From contig JAIXQH010000058.1 of assembly GCA_027484055.1 (NCBI GenBank), positions 1-64,000 of the forward strand: a DNA stretch of 64,000 nucleotides, in the 5' to 3' direction. Every line of letters begins with the position of its first letter. The stretch's first letter is position 1. The notes under the pieces were generated by a model. The model was not told the origin of the DNA and did no database searches. It worked only from the letters and a program-made list of their open reading frames with translations. Shown in pieces: positions 53,451-62,529 of this stretch. The position numbers and the translations under genes are program-made. This stretch comes from Verrucomicrobiaceae bacterium. Its GTDB lineage: Bacteria; Verrucomicrobiota; Verrucomicrobiia; Verrucomicrobiales; Akkermansiaceae.

Positions 53451-56219
53451 TCAGAGTGCCGCTTTGAAACGGTAGGTGCCCGAGCCGAGAGTCAGCTGGT
53501 TTCCGTTGATTTCACGGACGCCAGGACGTTTCGCGGCGGGGAGGTCCGTTTCGGAAATCTCGCCATGGGTGGGGAGCGTGACGTCAGCGGTCGTATTCGG
53601 CGGGATGACGATCTCGGCCGCGAAAATTCCTTTTTCAATCTTCCAAGAGCACGCGAGCGCACCGTGACGGGTCTCAGTGGAGGCGGAAGCGTGGGTGATG
53701 GTGCCGGTGGGGCGTGGGCAAATCTTCACGCGGTCAAAACCGGGGGCTGCGCGGTCGATGCCAGCGAGGTCGGCGAACATCCATTCGCAGACGGCACCGA
53801 AGGCATAGTGGGAGAAGGAGTTCATGGAGGGCTCGTGGACGCCACTGCCTTTGACAAACGAATTCCAGCGCTCCCAGATGGTGGTGGCTCCGTTATCGAC
53901 TTCGTAGCCCCAGCTTGGGTATTCGTGCTGCTGCATGAGAATCCCGGCGAGGTCGTGATGGCCGCTAGCGGAAAGGGCCGGGAGAAGCGGGCGGGTGCCG
54001 AGGAAGCCGGTTGACATTTTGTTGCCATTTTCCTTGATGAGGGTGGTGAGATGCGCGGCGGCGGCGCTGCGCTGGGCGGCGGGGATGAGGTCGAAAAACA
54101 AGGCCATGGCATAGGTGGTCTGGTTGTGAATGGACATTTTACCATCTGGGAGAAGGTAGGCTTTCTGGAAGGCTGCCTTCACTTTGGCGGCGAGGGCTTT
54201 GTATTTAGCGGTGTCAGCTGAGTTACCGATGGCGGCGGCCATTTCTGCCATGAGTTGGGCATCGTAGGCATGGTAGGCGAGATCGATGAAGGTGACAGGG
54301 GTCTTGACGTCGCCGACGGAGAGCCAGTCGCCGAAGGCGCAGTCGTCGGTCGCGCCGTCGAGTTCGGGGTCACGGGCGGTGCGCCAGTCCATGAAGTCGT
54401 TCATTTTCCGCCAATGTTCGGAAATGGCGCGGGTGTCACCATAGACTTGCCAGATGGTCCATGGGCAGACGACGCCGGCATCCATCCAGCCAGCGGCGTG
54501 GTGCTCATTCGGGCGAGCGAGAGGGCGGGGGGCGTAGGCGGGGTAAGCACCGTAGTCCCATGCGTCGTCATTGAGATCGCGAAGCCACTTGGTGTAGAAC
54601 GAGGCGATGTCCGCATTAAACGTGGCGGCGCGGACGTAAACTTGGGCGTCGCCAGTCCAGCCCATGCGCTCGTCGCGCTGAGGACAATCGGTGGGCATTT
54701 CAAAGAAATTGGCACGTTGGGTCCATTTCATGTTCTGGTAGAGGCGGTTCAGCATGGGGTCTGAGGACTCGAAAGAGCCATAACGCGGGGTGTCTGAGTG
54801 GATGACGATGCCAGTGACTGCGTCGAGTCCGGGCGTGCCTGGGAAGCCGGTGAGCTCGATGTATTGGAAGCCATGATAGGTGAATTCTGGGGTCCAGGAT
54901 TCTCCAGTGGGGTCGCCCTTTAGAATGTAGGTGTCCACTGACCGGGCGCAGCGGAGATTTTCCGTGCTGAGACGGCCGTCATTGTGGAGGACTTCGGCGT
55001 AGCGGATGGTGACCTTATCACCGGCTTTTCCTTTGACCTTGAGGCGGACGACGCCGGAAATGTTTTGCCCGAGGTCGAAGATGAAGGTGCCGGGCTTGTG
55101 CTCGCGGACCGTCTTGGGAGCCATTTCCTCAATCGGGCGGACTGGGACACCGGGATGCGGCTGGACGATGGAGTTCGTGCCGGTTTTGCAGACGGAGTTT
55201 TCCCATTTCGAGTCATCGAACCCTGCTAAAGACCAGCCGGGCATCTCCTTGCGGGCGTCGTAAGATTCTCCCATGAGGATGTCGCTCTCGGTGATGGGGC
55301 CAAGGGAGGATTTCCATGAGGGGTCGGTGATGATGGTCTTATGGGTGCCGTCCGTCATTTCGAGTTCGAGTTGCACGCGGACGGCATTGGAGACGCCGTA
55401 GTAGTAGCGGCCACTGATTCCGGGGACGACGCCCTCTTGGTCGGTGAAAAGGCCGTAAGCGACATAGCCCGAGTACCAGCCATCGGCTAGGGTCGCGCCG
55501 ATGGCGTTTTTCCCGGTGCGGATGAGTTTCGTGACGTCGTAGGTCTGGGAGTGAATGCGTTTTTGGTAAGCGGACCAGCCGGGGGCGAGGCGTTCATCGG
55601 ACACGCGCTGACCATTGATTTCGAGGGTATAAACTCCCAAAGCTGTTGCGTGAACGGTGGCGTGAGCGATGGCAGGCGCTTCAAATTCTTTCCGGAAAAC
55701 CTTGGGCGGGGTGACGGTGAGCGTGCCCATGCGTGGGTCGCCCACGAAGTTCTGGATATTTTCCTTCGTCTTAAATGCGTGGTCATCCTGAGCGCTAATC
55801 CATAAGGCGGACCAGTCTTTTTGCTCTAGCAGGCCGACGCCGAATGAGGCGGGAGCGCTCCAGGCTGAAGGTTCTGGGCCGGTTCCCCAGACGCGCACGC
55901 GCCACATGGCGCTATCTTGGGAGGCTAGTGGAGTGCCTGAATAGGCGATCTGGTCGGTGGCCGCCGAGGCGATTTTCCCAGTGGACCAGAGGGGTGTTTT
56001 TTCAAAACCATCGGCTTCGCGAGCGACTTGGATTTCGTAGGCGCTTTGATGGACGTCGCGGGCGGTTGCGTCGGTCGGTTGGATTTTCCAAGAAAAACGC
56101 GGCTTCGTCGTGCCGATCGCGAGTGGATTTGAGTGATACTCGCAACGGAGAGCGACGGTGGAGAGATCGCTGGCGAGCGCCGGGGTTAGCAGAGCGAGCA
56201 GGGCAAGCAAAGGTTTCAT
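53451..56219 (-). CDS. Secreted GH78 alpha-L-rhamnosidase
   Basis: A 922-residue family 78 enzyme. A signal peptide (MKPLLALLALLTPALAS) precedes N-terminal beta-sandwich domains, then the (alpha/alpha)6 barrel with the catalytic region DCPQRDERMGWTGDAQ and a second acid in ATTIWERWNS, and a C-terminal beta domain with ICPRPTG. It removes terminal alpha-L-rhamnose from pectin, glycosides or gellan-like polymers. It is convergent with GH3. Confidence 0.95.
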   Translation of the reverse strand: MKPLLALLALLTPALASDLSTVALRCEYHSNPLAIGTTKPRFSWKIQPTDATARDVHQSAYEIQVAREADGFEKTPLWSTGKIASAATDQIAYSGTPLASQDSAMWRVRVWGTGPEPSAWSAPASFGVGLLEQKDWSALWISAQDDHAFKTKENIQNFVGDPRMGTLTVTPPKVFRKEFEAPAIAHATVHATALGVYTLEINGQRVSDERLAPGWSAYQKRIHSQTYDVTKLIRTGKNAIGATLADGWYSGYVAYGLFTDQEGVVPGISGRYYYGVSNAVRVQLELEMTDGTHKTIITDPSWKSSLGPITESDILMGESYDARKEMPGWSLAGFDDSKWENSVCKTGTNSIVQPHPGVPVRPIEEMAPKTVREHKPGTFIFDLGQNISGVVRLKVKGKAGDKVTIRYAEVLHNDGRLSTENLRCARSVDTYILKGDPTGESWTPEFTYHGFQYIELTGFPGTPGLDAVTGIVIHSDTPRYGSFESSDPMLNRLYQNMKWTQRANFFEMPTDCPQRDERMGWTGDAQVYVRAATFNADIASFYTKWLRDLNDDAWDYGAYPAYAPRPLARPNEHHAAGWMDAGVVCPWTIWQVYGDTRAISEHWRKMNDFMDWRTARDPELDGATDDCAFGDWLSVGDVKTPVTFIDLAYHAYDAQLMAEMAAAIGNSADTAKYKALAAKVKAAFQKAYLLPDGKMSIHNQTTYAMALFFDLIPAAQRSAAAAHLTTLIKENGNKMSTGFLGTRPLLPALSASGHHDLAGILMQQHEYPSWGYEVDNGATTIWERWNSFVKGSGVHEPSMNSFSHYAFGAVCEWMFADLAGIDRAAPGFDRVKICPRPTGTITHASASTETRHGALACSWKIEKGIFAAEIVIPPNTTADVTLPTHGEISETDLPAAKRPGVREINGNQLTLGSGTYRFKAAL

Positions 56220-56365
56220 AAGGGTTTGATGGGTTTGGATGGGAGCAGAAATGTCTTTCGTAAGGAATTTCTCTCATGTGATGTGAGAAAGGGAAGAAAC
56301 GAATTGATGAAAATGGCGGGATTCACGGGCTTGTCGATTTACGGAAGTTCTTTTATTGATTTCGA

Positions 56366-57244
56366 ATGGATTTGGAAATGACGAGTGAGCCAGCCATTGG
56401 CGTGGTGGGTGGGAGCGGTCTCTATGAAATGGACGGTTTTGACGAAATTGCAGCCGTGTCTGTGCAAACACCCTTTGGCGAGGCATCCGACGCCGTCATC
56501 ACCGGGCGCATCGCAGGGCGGCGAGTGTGTTTTTTACCCAGGCACGGGGTGGGCCATCGCTTGTTGCCCCACGAGATCAACCATCGCGCAAACATCTGGG
56601 CGCTTCGCTCATTGGGCGTGAGATGGCTCATTTCCGTGACCGCTGTGGGAAGTCTGCGTGAGGAATTGGCCCCCAGAGACATCGTCGTGCCAGACCAGTT
56701 GATCGACCGGACAGGCACGGCGGCGAAGCATACTTTTTTCGGCCATGGAATCGCCGCCCACGTTGGATTCGCGGATCCTTTTTGTTCGGAGCTGCGTAAA
56801 AGTTTACTGGCCGCGGCGCGAGGCATTGCGAACACGGTTCATGATGGGGGAACCTATTTATGCATGAATGGCCCAGCCTTTTCCACGCGTGCGGAGGCTG
56901 GATTCCATCGGTTAATCGGTGCGGATCTCATCGGCATGACCAATGGTCCAGAAGCGAGACTTTGCCGTGAGGCGGAAATCGCTGCCGCTACCCTTGCCCT
57001 TGTGACGGACTATGATTGCTGGAAAATAGACGAAGCCGCTGTCGAGGTGGAGACCGTGATCGAGAATCTCCATGCGAACAGCGCCATGGCGAAACGCATC
57101 ATTCAGGCCGTCTGCGCGCTAATCCCGGAAAATCCGACGAGTCCCTGCCATCAGTCGCTGGACTCGGCGATTTTCACGCCGCGAGCGCACTGGCCGGAAA
57201 GAATGGTCAAGGATCTAGCCCCGATTTTAAGCCGGTTTGGGTAA
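56366..57244 (+). CDS. mtnP: S-methyl-5'-thioadenosine phosphorylase
   Basis: A 292-residue purine phosphorylase of the MTAP type: GGSGLYEM phosphate loop at the start, LPRHGVGHRLLPHEINHRAN, SVTAVGSLREELAPRDIV, DQLIDRTGT, CMNGPAFSTRAE, IGMTNGPEARLCREAEI and VTDYDCW. It cleaves methylthioadenosine to adenine and methylthioribose-1-phosphate. The usual CMEGP and NMPE blocks are changed to CMNGP and NGPE, so its substrate preference may differ. An ATG at codon 5 is an alternative start. Confidence 0.9.
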   Translation: MDLEMTSEPAIGVVGGSGLYEMDGFDEIAAVSVQTPFGEASDAVITGRIAGRRVCFLPRHGVGHRLLPHEINHRANIWALRSLGVRWLISVTAVGSLREELAPRDIVVPDQLIDRTGTAAKHTFFGHGIAAHVGFADPFCSELRKSLLAAARGIANTVHDGGTYLCMNGPAFSTRAEAGFHRLIGADLIGMTNGPEARLCREAEIAAATLALVTDYDCWKIDEAAVEVETVIENLHANSAMAKRIIQAVCALIPENPTSPCHQSLDSAIFTPRAHWPERMVKDLAPILSRFG

Positions 57245-57345
57245 ATCGATGTCTCCGAAAACTCGTCATTTCGTTCGAAAATCGATAAATAGCGACTTTG
57301 GGCTTGCAACCCTCTGCTCATCCCGTAACACCTGCGCCCCGAATT

Positions 57346-57615
57346 ATGGCTAAGAAAAGTTGGATCGCCCGCAACGCGCGCAAAAAAGTTACCGTCGAGA
57401 AATACGCTGCACTCCGTTTACAGCTCAAGGCTGCTAAGGACTACGTAGGTCTCTCCATGCTCCCCCGCGATGCGAGTCCAACACGGTTGGTGAATCGCTG
57501 TGAAATCACTGGCCGTCGCCGTGCATTCTTGCGCCGCTTCCGTCTTTCCCGGATTACCTTCCGTGAACTTGCTTCCGCCGGGATGCTTCCTGGTGTGACC
57601 AAGTCGAGCTGGTAA
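57346..57615 (+). CDS. rpsN: 30S ribosomal protein S14
   Basis: An 89-residue S14 of the long type. The family pattern is clear: [13 protein letters not shown], then [27 protein letters not shown] and PGVTKSSW. Only one Cys is present, so it is the zinc-independent form. It is a single-gene unit apart from the ribosomal protein operons, followed by a terminator. No Shine-Dalgarno precedes the ATG at 57346. Confidence 0.96.
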   Translation: MAKKSWIARNARKKVTVEKYAALRLQLKAAKDYVGLSMLPRDASPTRLVNRCEITGRRRAFLRRFRLSRITFRELASAGMLPGVTKSSW

Positions 57616-57638
57616 CTGGCACGACTTTCGCTATCTTC

Positions 57639-57675
57639 AACGTGGGACCGGAAATTACCCGTTCCCACGTTTTTC
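57639..57675 (+). terminator. Rho-independent terminator of rpsN
   Basis: AACGTGGGA and TCCCACGTT form a 9-bp stem, followed by TTTTCC. It ends only two bases before the ATG of the FmdB-type gene, leaving no room for a ribosome-binding site after the hairpin. Confidence 0.8.
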
Positions 57676-57677
57676 CT

Positions 57678-57938
57678 ATGCCCATCTACGAATACGTTTC
57701 AGAAGCCCCGGAAGATCCGGAACATAGTTGCCGCGTCTGCGCCCGAGGATTCGAGCTCAGACGCCCCATCGACCGTGCACCCCTCTTGGTGTGCCCCCTC
57801 TGCAAAAAACCCGTAAAAAAGGTTATATCGCGGATTAATACTCCCACCATCACCAAGCCACTCTCGGTGAGTGATGCGAAAAAGGCGGGCTTCACGATCC
57901 TCCAGAGGCGTGATCAAGGCGTTTACGAAAAATTATAA
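57678..57938 (+). CDS. FmdB-type zinc ribbon protein
   Basis: An 86-residue protein starting MPIYEYV with a zinc ribbon: CRVCARGFELRRPI at about residues 18-31 and CPLCKK near 42. The pair of CxxC motifs binds one zinc. The family is regulatory or of unknown function. The ATG lies right behind the rpsN terminator; a leaderless transcript would explain this. Confidence 0.85.
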   Translation: MPIYEYVSEAPEDPEHSCRVCARGFELRRPIDRAPLLVCPLCKKPVKKVISRINTPTITKPLSVSDAKKAGFTILQRRDQGVYEKL

Positions 57939-57944
57939 TGCCCC

Positions 57945-59354
57945 GTGATCACTGCATTTAATACCCTCATTCTCGCCTCCACGGGGCACCCGATTTCCTC
58001 TGAATTCCCCACCGGCGTTGAGGTGACGTTCTACATCCTGGGAATCACGTTCTTCCTGCTGTTGAATGCCTTTTTCGTCGCTTCAGAATTCGCCATCGTC
58101 AAAGTCCGCCCGAGCCAGATCGAGGCCACAGCGAACGAAACGGGCCGCGATTTCAGCCGGGCACTGCACATCGTAAGCCATCTCGACGGTTACCTCTCCG
58201 CGAACCAGCTCGGCATCACCATTTCATCACTCGCCCTCGGGTTCTTGGGTGAGCCATTTGTCACAGCCCTAGTCGCGCCGCTGCTATTCAAGGTCGGTCT
58301 TCCAGAAAATGTCGTTTACTGGACATCCTTGGTGCTCGCCATCGCCTCGTTCACCTTCCTTCACGTCGTCGTCGGAGAATTGATGCCCAAGTCCATCGCC
58401 ATTCGGAAATCCGTTGCGACCACGGTGCTCCTTGCGGCCCCACTGCACGTTTTCTACACGGCCTTCAAGCTCGTCATCGTCTTCTTCAACAGCACCGCGA
58501 ATTGGCTGCTGAAAAATTGTTTCCGCATCGACCCAATCAGCGAGGGCGAGCACATCCACTCTGCGGAAGAGCTAGCCCTCCTCGTCACCCAGAGCGGGAA
58601 ATCTCAAGAAGTCACCGAAACCGAGCGAGAGATTCTCATCAATGCACTGGGACTCAACGAGCTATGGGTCCGAGATGTGATGACTCCGCGAAATAAGGTC
58701 ATCATCCTTGATGCGGACCAACCCTTTGAAAAAACCTTGGAAATCGCCCTGCGGAGCAAGCACACCCGCTTCCCATTGGTCAAAGGCCACCTCGATCAAG
58801 CCATCGGCCTCATTCACATCAAGGATCTCTTCAAGCTGATCAAGGAGCCAGATCCTGATCTCATGCGGATCAAGCGTGAGTTAAAAATCGTCCCGGATAC
58901 CATGCCGTTGGACACCTTGCTCAAGTTCTTCCTGCGTGAGCACGCTCACCTTGCCATGGCCGTGGATGAATTCGGCACGCCCGTCGGCATCGTTTTCCTC
59001 GACAACGTCATGGAAGAACTCGTCGGCGACATTCAAGACGAGTTCGACAACGAACGCTCCTCCTTCACCAAGATCAACGACGGGGAATTCGTCATCGAAG
59101 GTGCCATGACCCTCAACGACCTGTCCGGACACGTCCCCGAACTCTTCCTCGAAAGCGGCGAGGTCACCACCATCGGCGGCTACCTCACCCAACAGCTTCA
59201 GCGCTTCCCGGAAGTCGGAGAGACCGTCGAGATCCTCGGCTACGAAGCCCGTGTGACCAGCACCGACGGGCGTCGCGTCGGCCAAGTCCACTTCCGCAAG
59301 CTGCCGGATGAGGCAGATGAAGCTGAGAACCGGGCCATCGCCGAGTCGGCCTAA
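57945..59354 (+). CDS. CNNM/CorC-type hemolysin family membrane protein
   Basis: A 469-residue protein with a DUF21 membrane domain (four segments, SEFAIVKVRPSQIE, ANQLGITISSLALGFLGEP, GELMPKSIAIRK), two CBS domains near residues 225-345 (RDVMTPRNKV, VDEFGTPVGIVFLDNVMEELVGDI) and a C-terminal CorC_HlyC domain. Relatives export magnesium or affect divalent metal balance. The start is a GTG at 57945, six bases after the zinc ribbon gene stop. The end overlaps the truB end by 4 bases. Confidence 0.93.
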   Translation: MITAFNTLILASTGHPISSEFPTGVEVTFYILGITFFLLLNAFFVASEFAIVKVRPSQIEATANETGRDFSRALHIVSHLDGYLSANQLGITISSLALGFLGEPFVTALVAPLLFKVGLPENVVYWTSLVLAIASFTFLHVVVGELMPKSIAIRKSVATTVLLAAPLHVFYTAFKLVIVFFNSTANWLLKNCFRIDPISEGEHIHSAEELALLVTQSGKSQEVTETEREILINALGLNELWVRDVMTPRNKVIILDADQPFEKTLEIALRSKHTRFPLVKGHLDQAIGLIHIKDLFKLIKEPDPDLMRIKRELKIVPDTMPLDTLLKFFLREHAHLAMAVDEFGTPVGIVFLDNVMEELVGDIQDEFDNERSSFTKINDGEFVIEGAMTLNDLSGHVPELFLESGEVTTIGGYLTQQLQRFPEVGETVEILGYEARVTSTDGRRVGQVHFRKLPDEADEAENRAIAESA

Positions 59355-60085
59355 GCCCCCCGCATCAACGAGATCTCAGCGAGCGATATCAGGGACTTGT
59401 AGAGATCCTCTCGCGGTGAAGTCTTTAAATCCGCGATCGTCACCGATTTATCCAAGGTGAATTTCCCAGAACGGGTCCGCCGCAGTGCACTCAAGTGTGC
59501 CCCACAGCCCAGCACCGCACCGATGTCGTGGGCGTAGGTTCTCACATAAAATCCCTTGGAACAATTCACCACGAAATCAATATCTGGCAGCTCGATCCTC
59601 GTGATTTCAAATGAAGTGATATGCACCTTGCGGGGCTCACGCACGATTTCGATTCCTTGCCGCGCCAGCTTATACAGCGGCACGCCATCCTTCTTAATCG
59701 CAGACACCATCGGCGGGATTTGCTCGAAGTCTCCCATGAACTGGGAAAATGCCACATGAATCTCCTCTGCCGAGTAGTTACCCACCTCCTTGATGTCCAA
59801 TGTTTCACCTTGGCGGTCCTGCGTGCTCGTCGTCGAGCCGAGACGCAGCGTGCCCACGTATTGTTTGTCCTCGCTCATCAACAAATCTTGGATCTTGGTC
59901 GCCTTGCCGATGACTAACATCAGCAGTCCCGTCGCCATCGGATCGAGCGTCCCGCAGTGGCCGATTTTTTTTGTATTGAGTGCGCGTCGAGCGATTGCCA
60001 CCACGTCGTGCGACGTCATTTCCTCGGCCTTATCCACTAAAAGCACACCACTCGGGCCATCTGAATCCATGGGATTGTTTCTCAT
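59351..60085 (-). CDS. truB: tRNA pseudouridine(55) synthase
   Basis: A 244-residue pseudouridine synthase making Psi55 in the T arm of tRNA. The catalytic Asp is in GHCGTLDPMATGLL; the other blocks are QIPPMVSAIKKDG and CSKGFYVRTYAHDIG with RRTRSGKF. The ATG at 60085 was taken; another ATG six codons on is also likely. It follows the NrnA-like gene by 18 bases, a pairing common in the rbfA-nrnA-truB region. Confidence 0.95.
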   Translation of the reverse strand: MRNNPMDSDGPSGVLLVDKAEEMTSHDVVAIARRALNTKKIGHCGTLDPMATGLLMLVIGKATKIQDLLMSEDKQYVGTLRLGSTTSTQDRQGETLDIKEVGNYSAEEIHVAFSQFMGDFEQIPPMVSAIKKDGVPLYKLARQGIEIVREPRKVHITSFEITRIELPDIDFVVNCSKGFYVRTYAHDIGAVLGCGAHLSALRRTRSGKFTLDKSVTIADLKTSPREDLYKSLISLAEISLMRGA

Positions 60086-60103
60086 AAAATTGGTTCAATA
60101 AAA

Positions 60104-61111
60104 TCAAAGTCCATTTGCCACGATGCGCTGCTGGATCGCTGCCAGCACGAGCGCTTTCGCCTCCTTCAGTGGGCCAGCCATGCGGATGCCCGCTGCGAGC
60201 GAGTGCCCACCGCCGCCGAATTCCAGCGCGATTTGACACACATCCAAGCGCCGGTCCTTCGAGCGCATCGACACCCGGATTTTCCCGTCCACCAGCTCCT
60301 CGAAGAACACCGCCAACAGCACGCCACGGATCGCGCGGATGATGTCGATGAGTCCCTCGCTGTCCTCAGGCAGCAGCGCTAGGTCGATCCGCACTTGGTC
60401 CCGCAGCTCCCAGCTCGCGACCAGGCCGTCCGCCGAGGTCTCCAGCGTATTGAGTAAGGCCCGCATCAACTCCACCCGACGGAACGGGTAGTTATCGTAT
60501 ATCATCGTGTTAATCCCGCCCACATCCAGTCCGCGCCGGATCAAATCCGCCGCCATGTCATAGGTAAGCGCCGTGGTCGAAGGGTATTGGAACGACCCAG
60601 TATCCGTTGAAACCGCCACATAAATCGCGTCCCGAGTCTCCGCAGGGAAGGGGAGTGCCAGTGCGGTGAGCAATTGGTAAATGATCTGCCCTGTCGCCGG
60701 ACTGGTCGAGTCGATGAGGTTCAAATCCCCATACTTCGGGTTGGAAATGTGATGGTCGATGTTGAGCCACACCTGCGCCCGAGAGGCCGCATGCAGCGCA
60801 GCTTCCCCGAGGCGTGGCTTCGTCGCCGTATCGAGTGCAATTGCCACTTCCACTTCGAGTGGCTCGCTCGGTGGGAACTCGATTTTTTCGGAACCCGCCA
60901 TGAATGCCAAATTTTCCGGCAGGCCATCTTCGTTGATCATCCGCACGGTCTTGCCCGCTGCCATCAGCGCAAATCCCAGCGCGAGCTGCGAGCCGATCGC
61001 GTCCCCGTCTGGCCGCACATGGCTCATGATGACGAAAGTTTGGTGCCGCGCCAACACCTCGCCGATGTCTGAAAAACTGGCATTCGTAGGAGTGGAGATC
61101 GGTTCGCTCAT
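60104..61111 (-). CDS. DHH family phosphoesterase (NrnA-like oligoribonuclease/pAp phosphatase)
   Basis: A 335-residue DHH-DHHA1 protein. Metal ligands are in HVRPDGDAIGSQ (about residue 30), ALDTAT, NIDHHISNPKYG and STDTGSFQYPST; the C-terminal DHHA1 domain has FGGGGHSLAAG. It degrades short oligonucleotides and pAp. The ATG at 61111 begins the family N-terminus; the frame continues for 100 codons upstream through a repeat and is not coding. It precedes truB in one operon. Confidence 0.93.
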   Translation of the reverse strand: MSEPISTPTNASFSDIGEVLARHQTFVIMSHVRPDGDAIGSQLALGFALMAAGKTVRMINEDGLPENLAFMAGSEKIEFPPSEPLEVEVAIALDTATKPRLGEAALHAASRAQVWLNIDHHISNPKYGDLNLIDSTSPATGQIIYQLLTALALPFPAETRDAIYVAVSTDTGSFQYPSTTALTYDMAADLIRRGLDVGGINTMIYDNYPFRRVELMRALLNTLETSADGLVASWELRDQVRIDLALLPEDSEGLIDIIRAIRGVLLAVFFEELVDGKIRVSMRSKDRRLDVCQIALEFGGGGHSLAAGIRMAGPLKEAKALVLAAIQQRIVANGL

Positions 61112-61553
61112 AAGCAAGTCCGCGACGAGCGGAGGCGGATTCTTCCCGTGAGAAAGCTCCGCGCAAGGATAAATCAAGATCTTCCTCTCGATTAAAAATG
61201 GGTGATGAAGGAAGCTCTCCGTAGCCTGGAACTGTGGCGATGGTTTCCAACCACCATGCCCAAATTTTGTAAAAATCGATGAAATAAGAAAGTCGCGCAC
61301 CTGCGGCATGGAGGGCTTGGCGCATGAAATCCACCGCCACGGTGCGCCATCGAGTTCTCGCGGACCGCCTGCGGATTCTGTGCATCCACCACTTCGAAGG
61401 GGGGCGATCATTACTTGGGTGTCCTCAGGTTACGGGCATTCTGCGTGGCGAGAATCAGGCAGGGTCTTGCGGGCATAGACATCCGCTAGAGCGATTGAGA
61501 AAAGAGGCGATTATTTTTGATAAACCACCCCCAAGTGGCACTTATAAGACATC
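61112..61553. other. Divergent intergenic region containing a repeat
   Basis: 442 bases between the NrnA-like gene and the thioredoxin genes. Promoters for both directions should lie here. The only feature recognised is the 81-bp repeat at 61272-61352. Confidence 0.5.
61272..61352. repeat. 81-bp dispersed repeat, copy 1
   Basis: Identical to 62853-62933 at 79 of 81 positions. Both copies carry the string AATCGATGAAATAAGAAAG and end in CGGTGCGCCATCG. In one plus frame both read KIDEIRKSRT, then GMEGLA and EIHRHGAPS, faintly like the start of a GxxExxY protein. It lies in the promoter region of the NrnA-like gene. Confidence 0.75.
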
Positions 61554-62012
61554 ATGAAAGCAATCACTTGGCTCGCATCCGCTGCCGTCGGCGTCGCCGC
61601 CCTCACTTCCACCGCCTTTGCTACGACTCCTGAAGGCTGGATCACCGATCTCGAAAAAGCCTTTGAAAAGGCCAAGGCCGAAAAAAAATCCGTGCTCGTC
61701 GAATTCACTGGCTCCGACTGGTGCCCGCCCTGCATCGCCATGCGGAAAAACGTTTTCTCCAAAAAAGAATTCGTCGATGCAGCCTCGAAAAAATACATCC
61801 TCGTCGAGCTCGATTTCCTGAACGGCGACCCTGCGCTGAAAGAAAAGAACACCCCCTACGCCGCAAAATACCTCGTCGAAGGCTTCCCCACCGTCATCCT
61901 CTTCTCTGAAGAGGGCAAAGAATTCACTCGTTTCTTCGCCTCCGAGTATCCAAAGATCGACCTATTCCTAGAGCACATCACCAAGGCGCTCGATAAAAAA
62001 GGACTCGATTGA
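61554..62012 (+). CDS. Secreted thioredoxin-like protein with a WCPPC active site
   Basis: A 152-residue protein with a signal peptide (cleavage after TAFA, about residue 23) and a thioredoxin fold. The redox pair is Cys57 and Cys60 in SDWCPPC, and the cis-Pro lies in GFPTVILF. It could reduce or form disulfides in the periplasm. The gene is followed 37 bases later by a paralogue. The upstream 60 bases show no clear Shine-Dalgarno. Confidence 0.88.
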   Translation: MKAITWLASAAVGVAALTSTAFATTPEGWITDLEKAFEKAKAEKKSVLVEFTGSDWCPPCIAMRKNVFSKKEFVDAASKKYILVELDFLNGDPALKEKNTPYAAKYLVEGFPTVILFSEEGKEFTRFFASEYPKIDLFLEHITKALDKKGLD

Positions 62013-62049
62013 GCAGCCCTCTCTCCAATAATCAAAGCACACAAATACC

Positions 62050-62496
62050 ATGAAATTCCTCATTCACATAGCCCTCGCCTTGATCGCTGCTAGCTCACTC
62101 GCCCTCGCCAGCGGAGGCTGGGACGATGATTTTGAAGCTGCCAAGTCCACCGCCGCCAAGGACAAGAAAGTGATTCTGCTCGATTTCACCGGCTCCGACT
62201 GGTGCGGTTGGTGCATGAAGCTCGACAAAGAAGTCTTCTCCAAAAAGGATTTCAAGGACTACGCCAAAGAAAATCTAGTTCTCGTGACCGTTGATTTTCC
62301 TCACGGAAAACGCCAGACCAAGAAACTCAAGGACCAGAACGAAGCACTCGCCAAGCAATACGGTGCTGACGGCTACCCCACCATCGTGCTGGTCGATGCA
62401 GAAGGTAAAAAGCTCGCCACCACGGGCTACCAAGAAGGCGGTGCCGAGAAATACGTGGAGCACCTCAAGGAACTCCTCGCCAAGGTGAAAAAGTAA
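62050..62496 (+). CDS. Secreted thioredoxin-like protein with a WCGWC active site
   Basis: A 148-residue paralogue of the gene upstream: signal peptide to about residue 20, active site Cys52 and Cys55 in SDWCGWC, cis-Pro in GYPTIVLVD. The CGWC dipeptide is like that of the DUF255/thioredoxin_7 type. The two share the SDWC and VFSKK-FxD blocks, so they arose by tandem duplication and then changed their active sites. Confidence 0.88.
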   Translation: MKFLIHIALALIAASSLALASGGWDDDFEAAKSTAAKDKKVILLDFTGSDWCGWCMKLDKEVFSKKDFKDYAKENLVLVTVDFPHGKRQTKKLKDQNEALAKQYGADGYPTIVLVDAEGKKLATTGYQEGGAEKYVEHLKELLAKVKK

Positions 62497-62529
62497 GTCC
62501 TGATAATAATTGCAGACAAAACTAATCAA

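Noticed and set aside
61112-61411. 100-codon extension of the NrnA-like protein
   Set aside because: It runs through the 81-bp repeat and shows no conserved sequence before MSEPIS.
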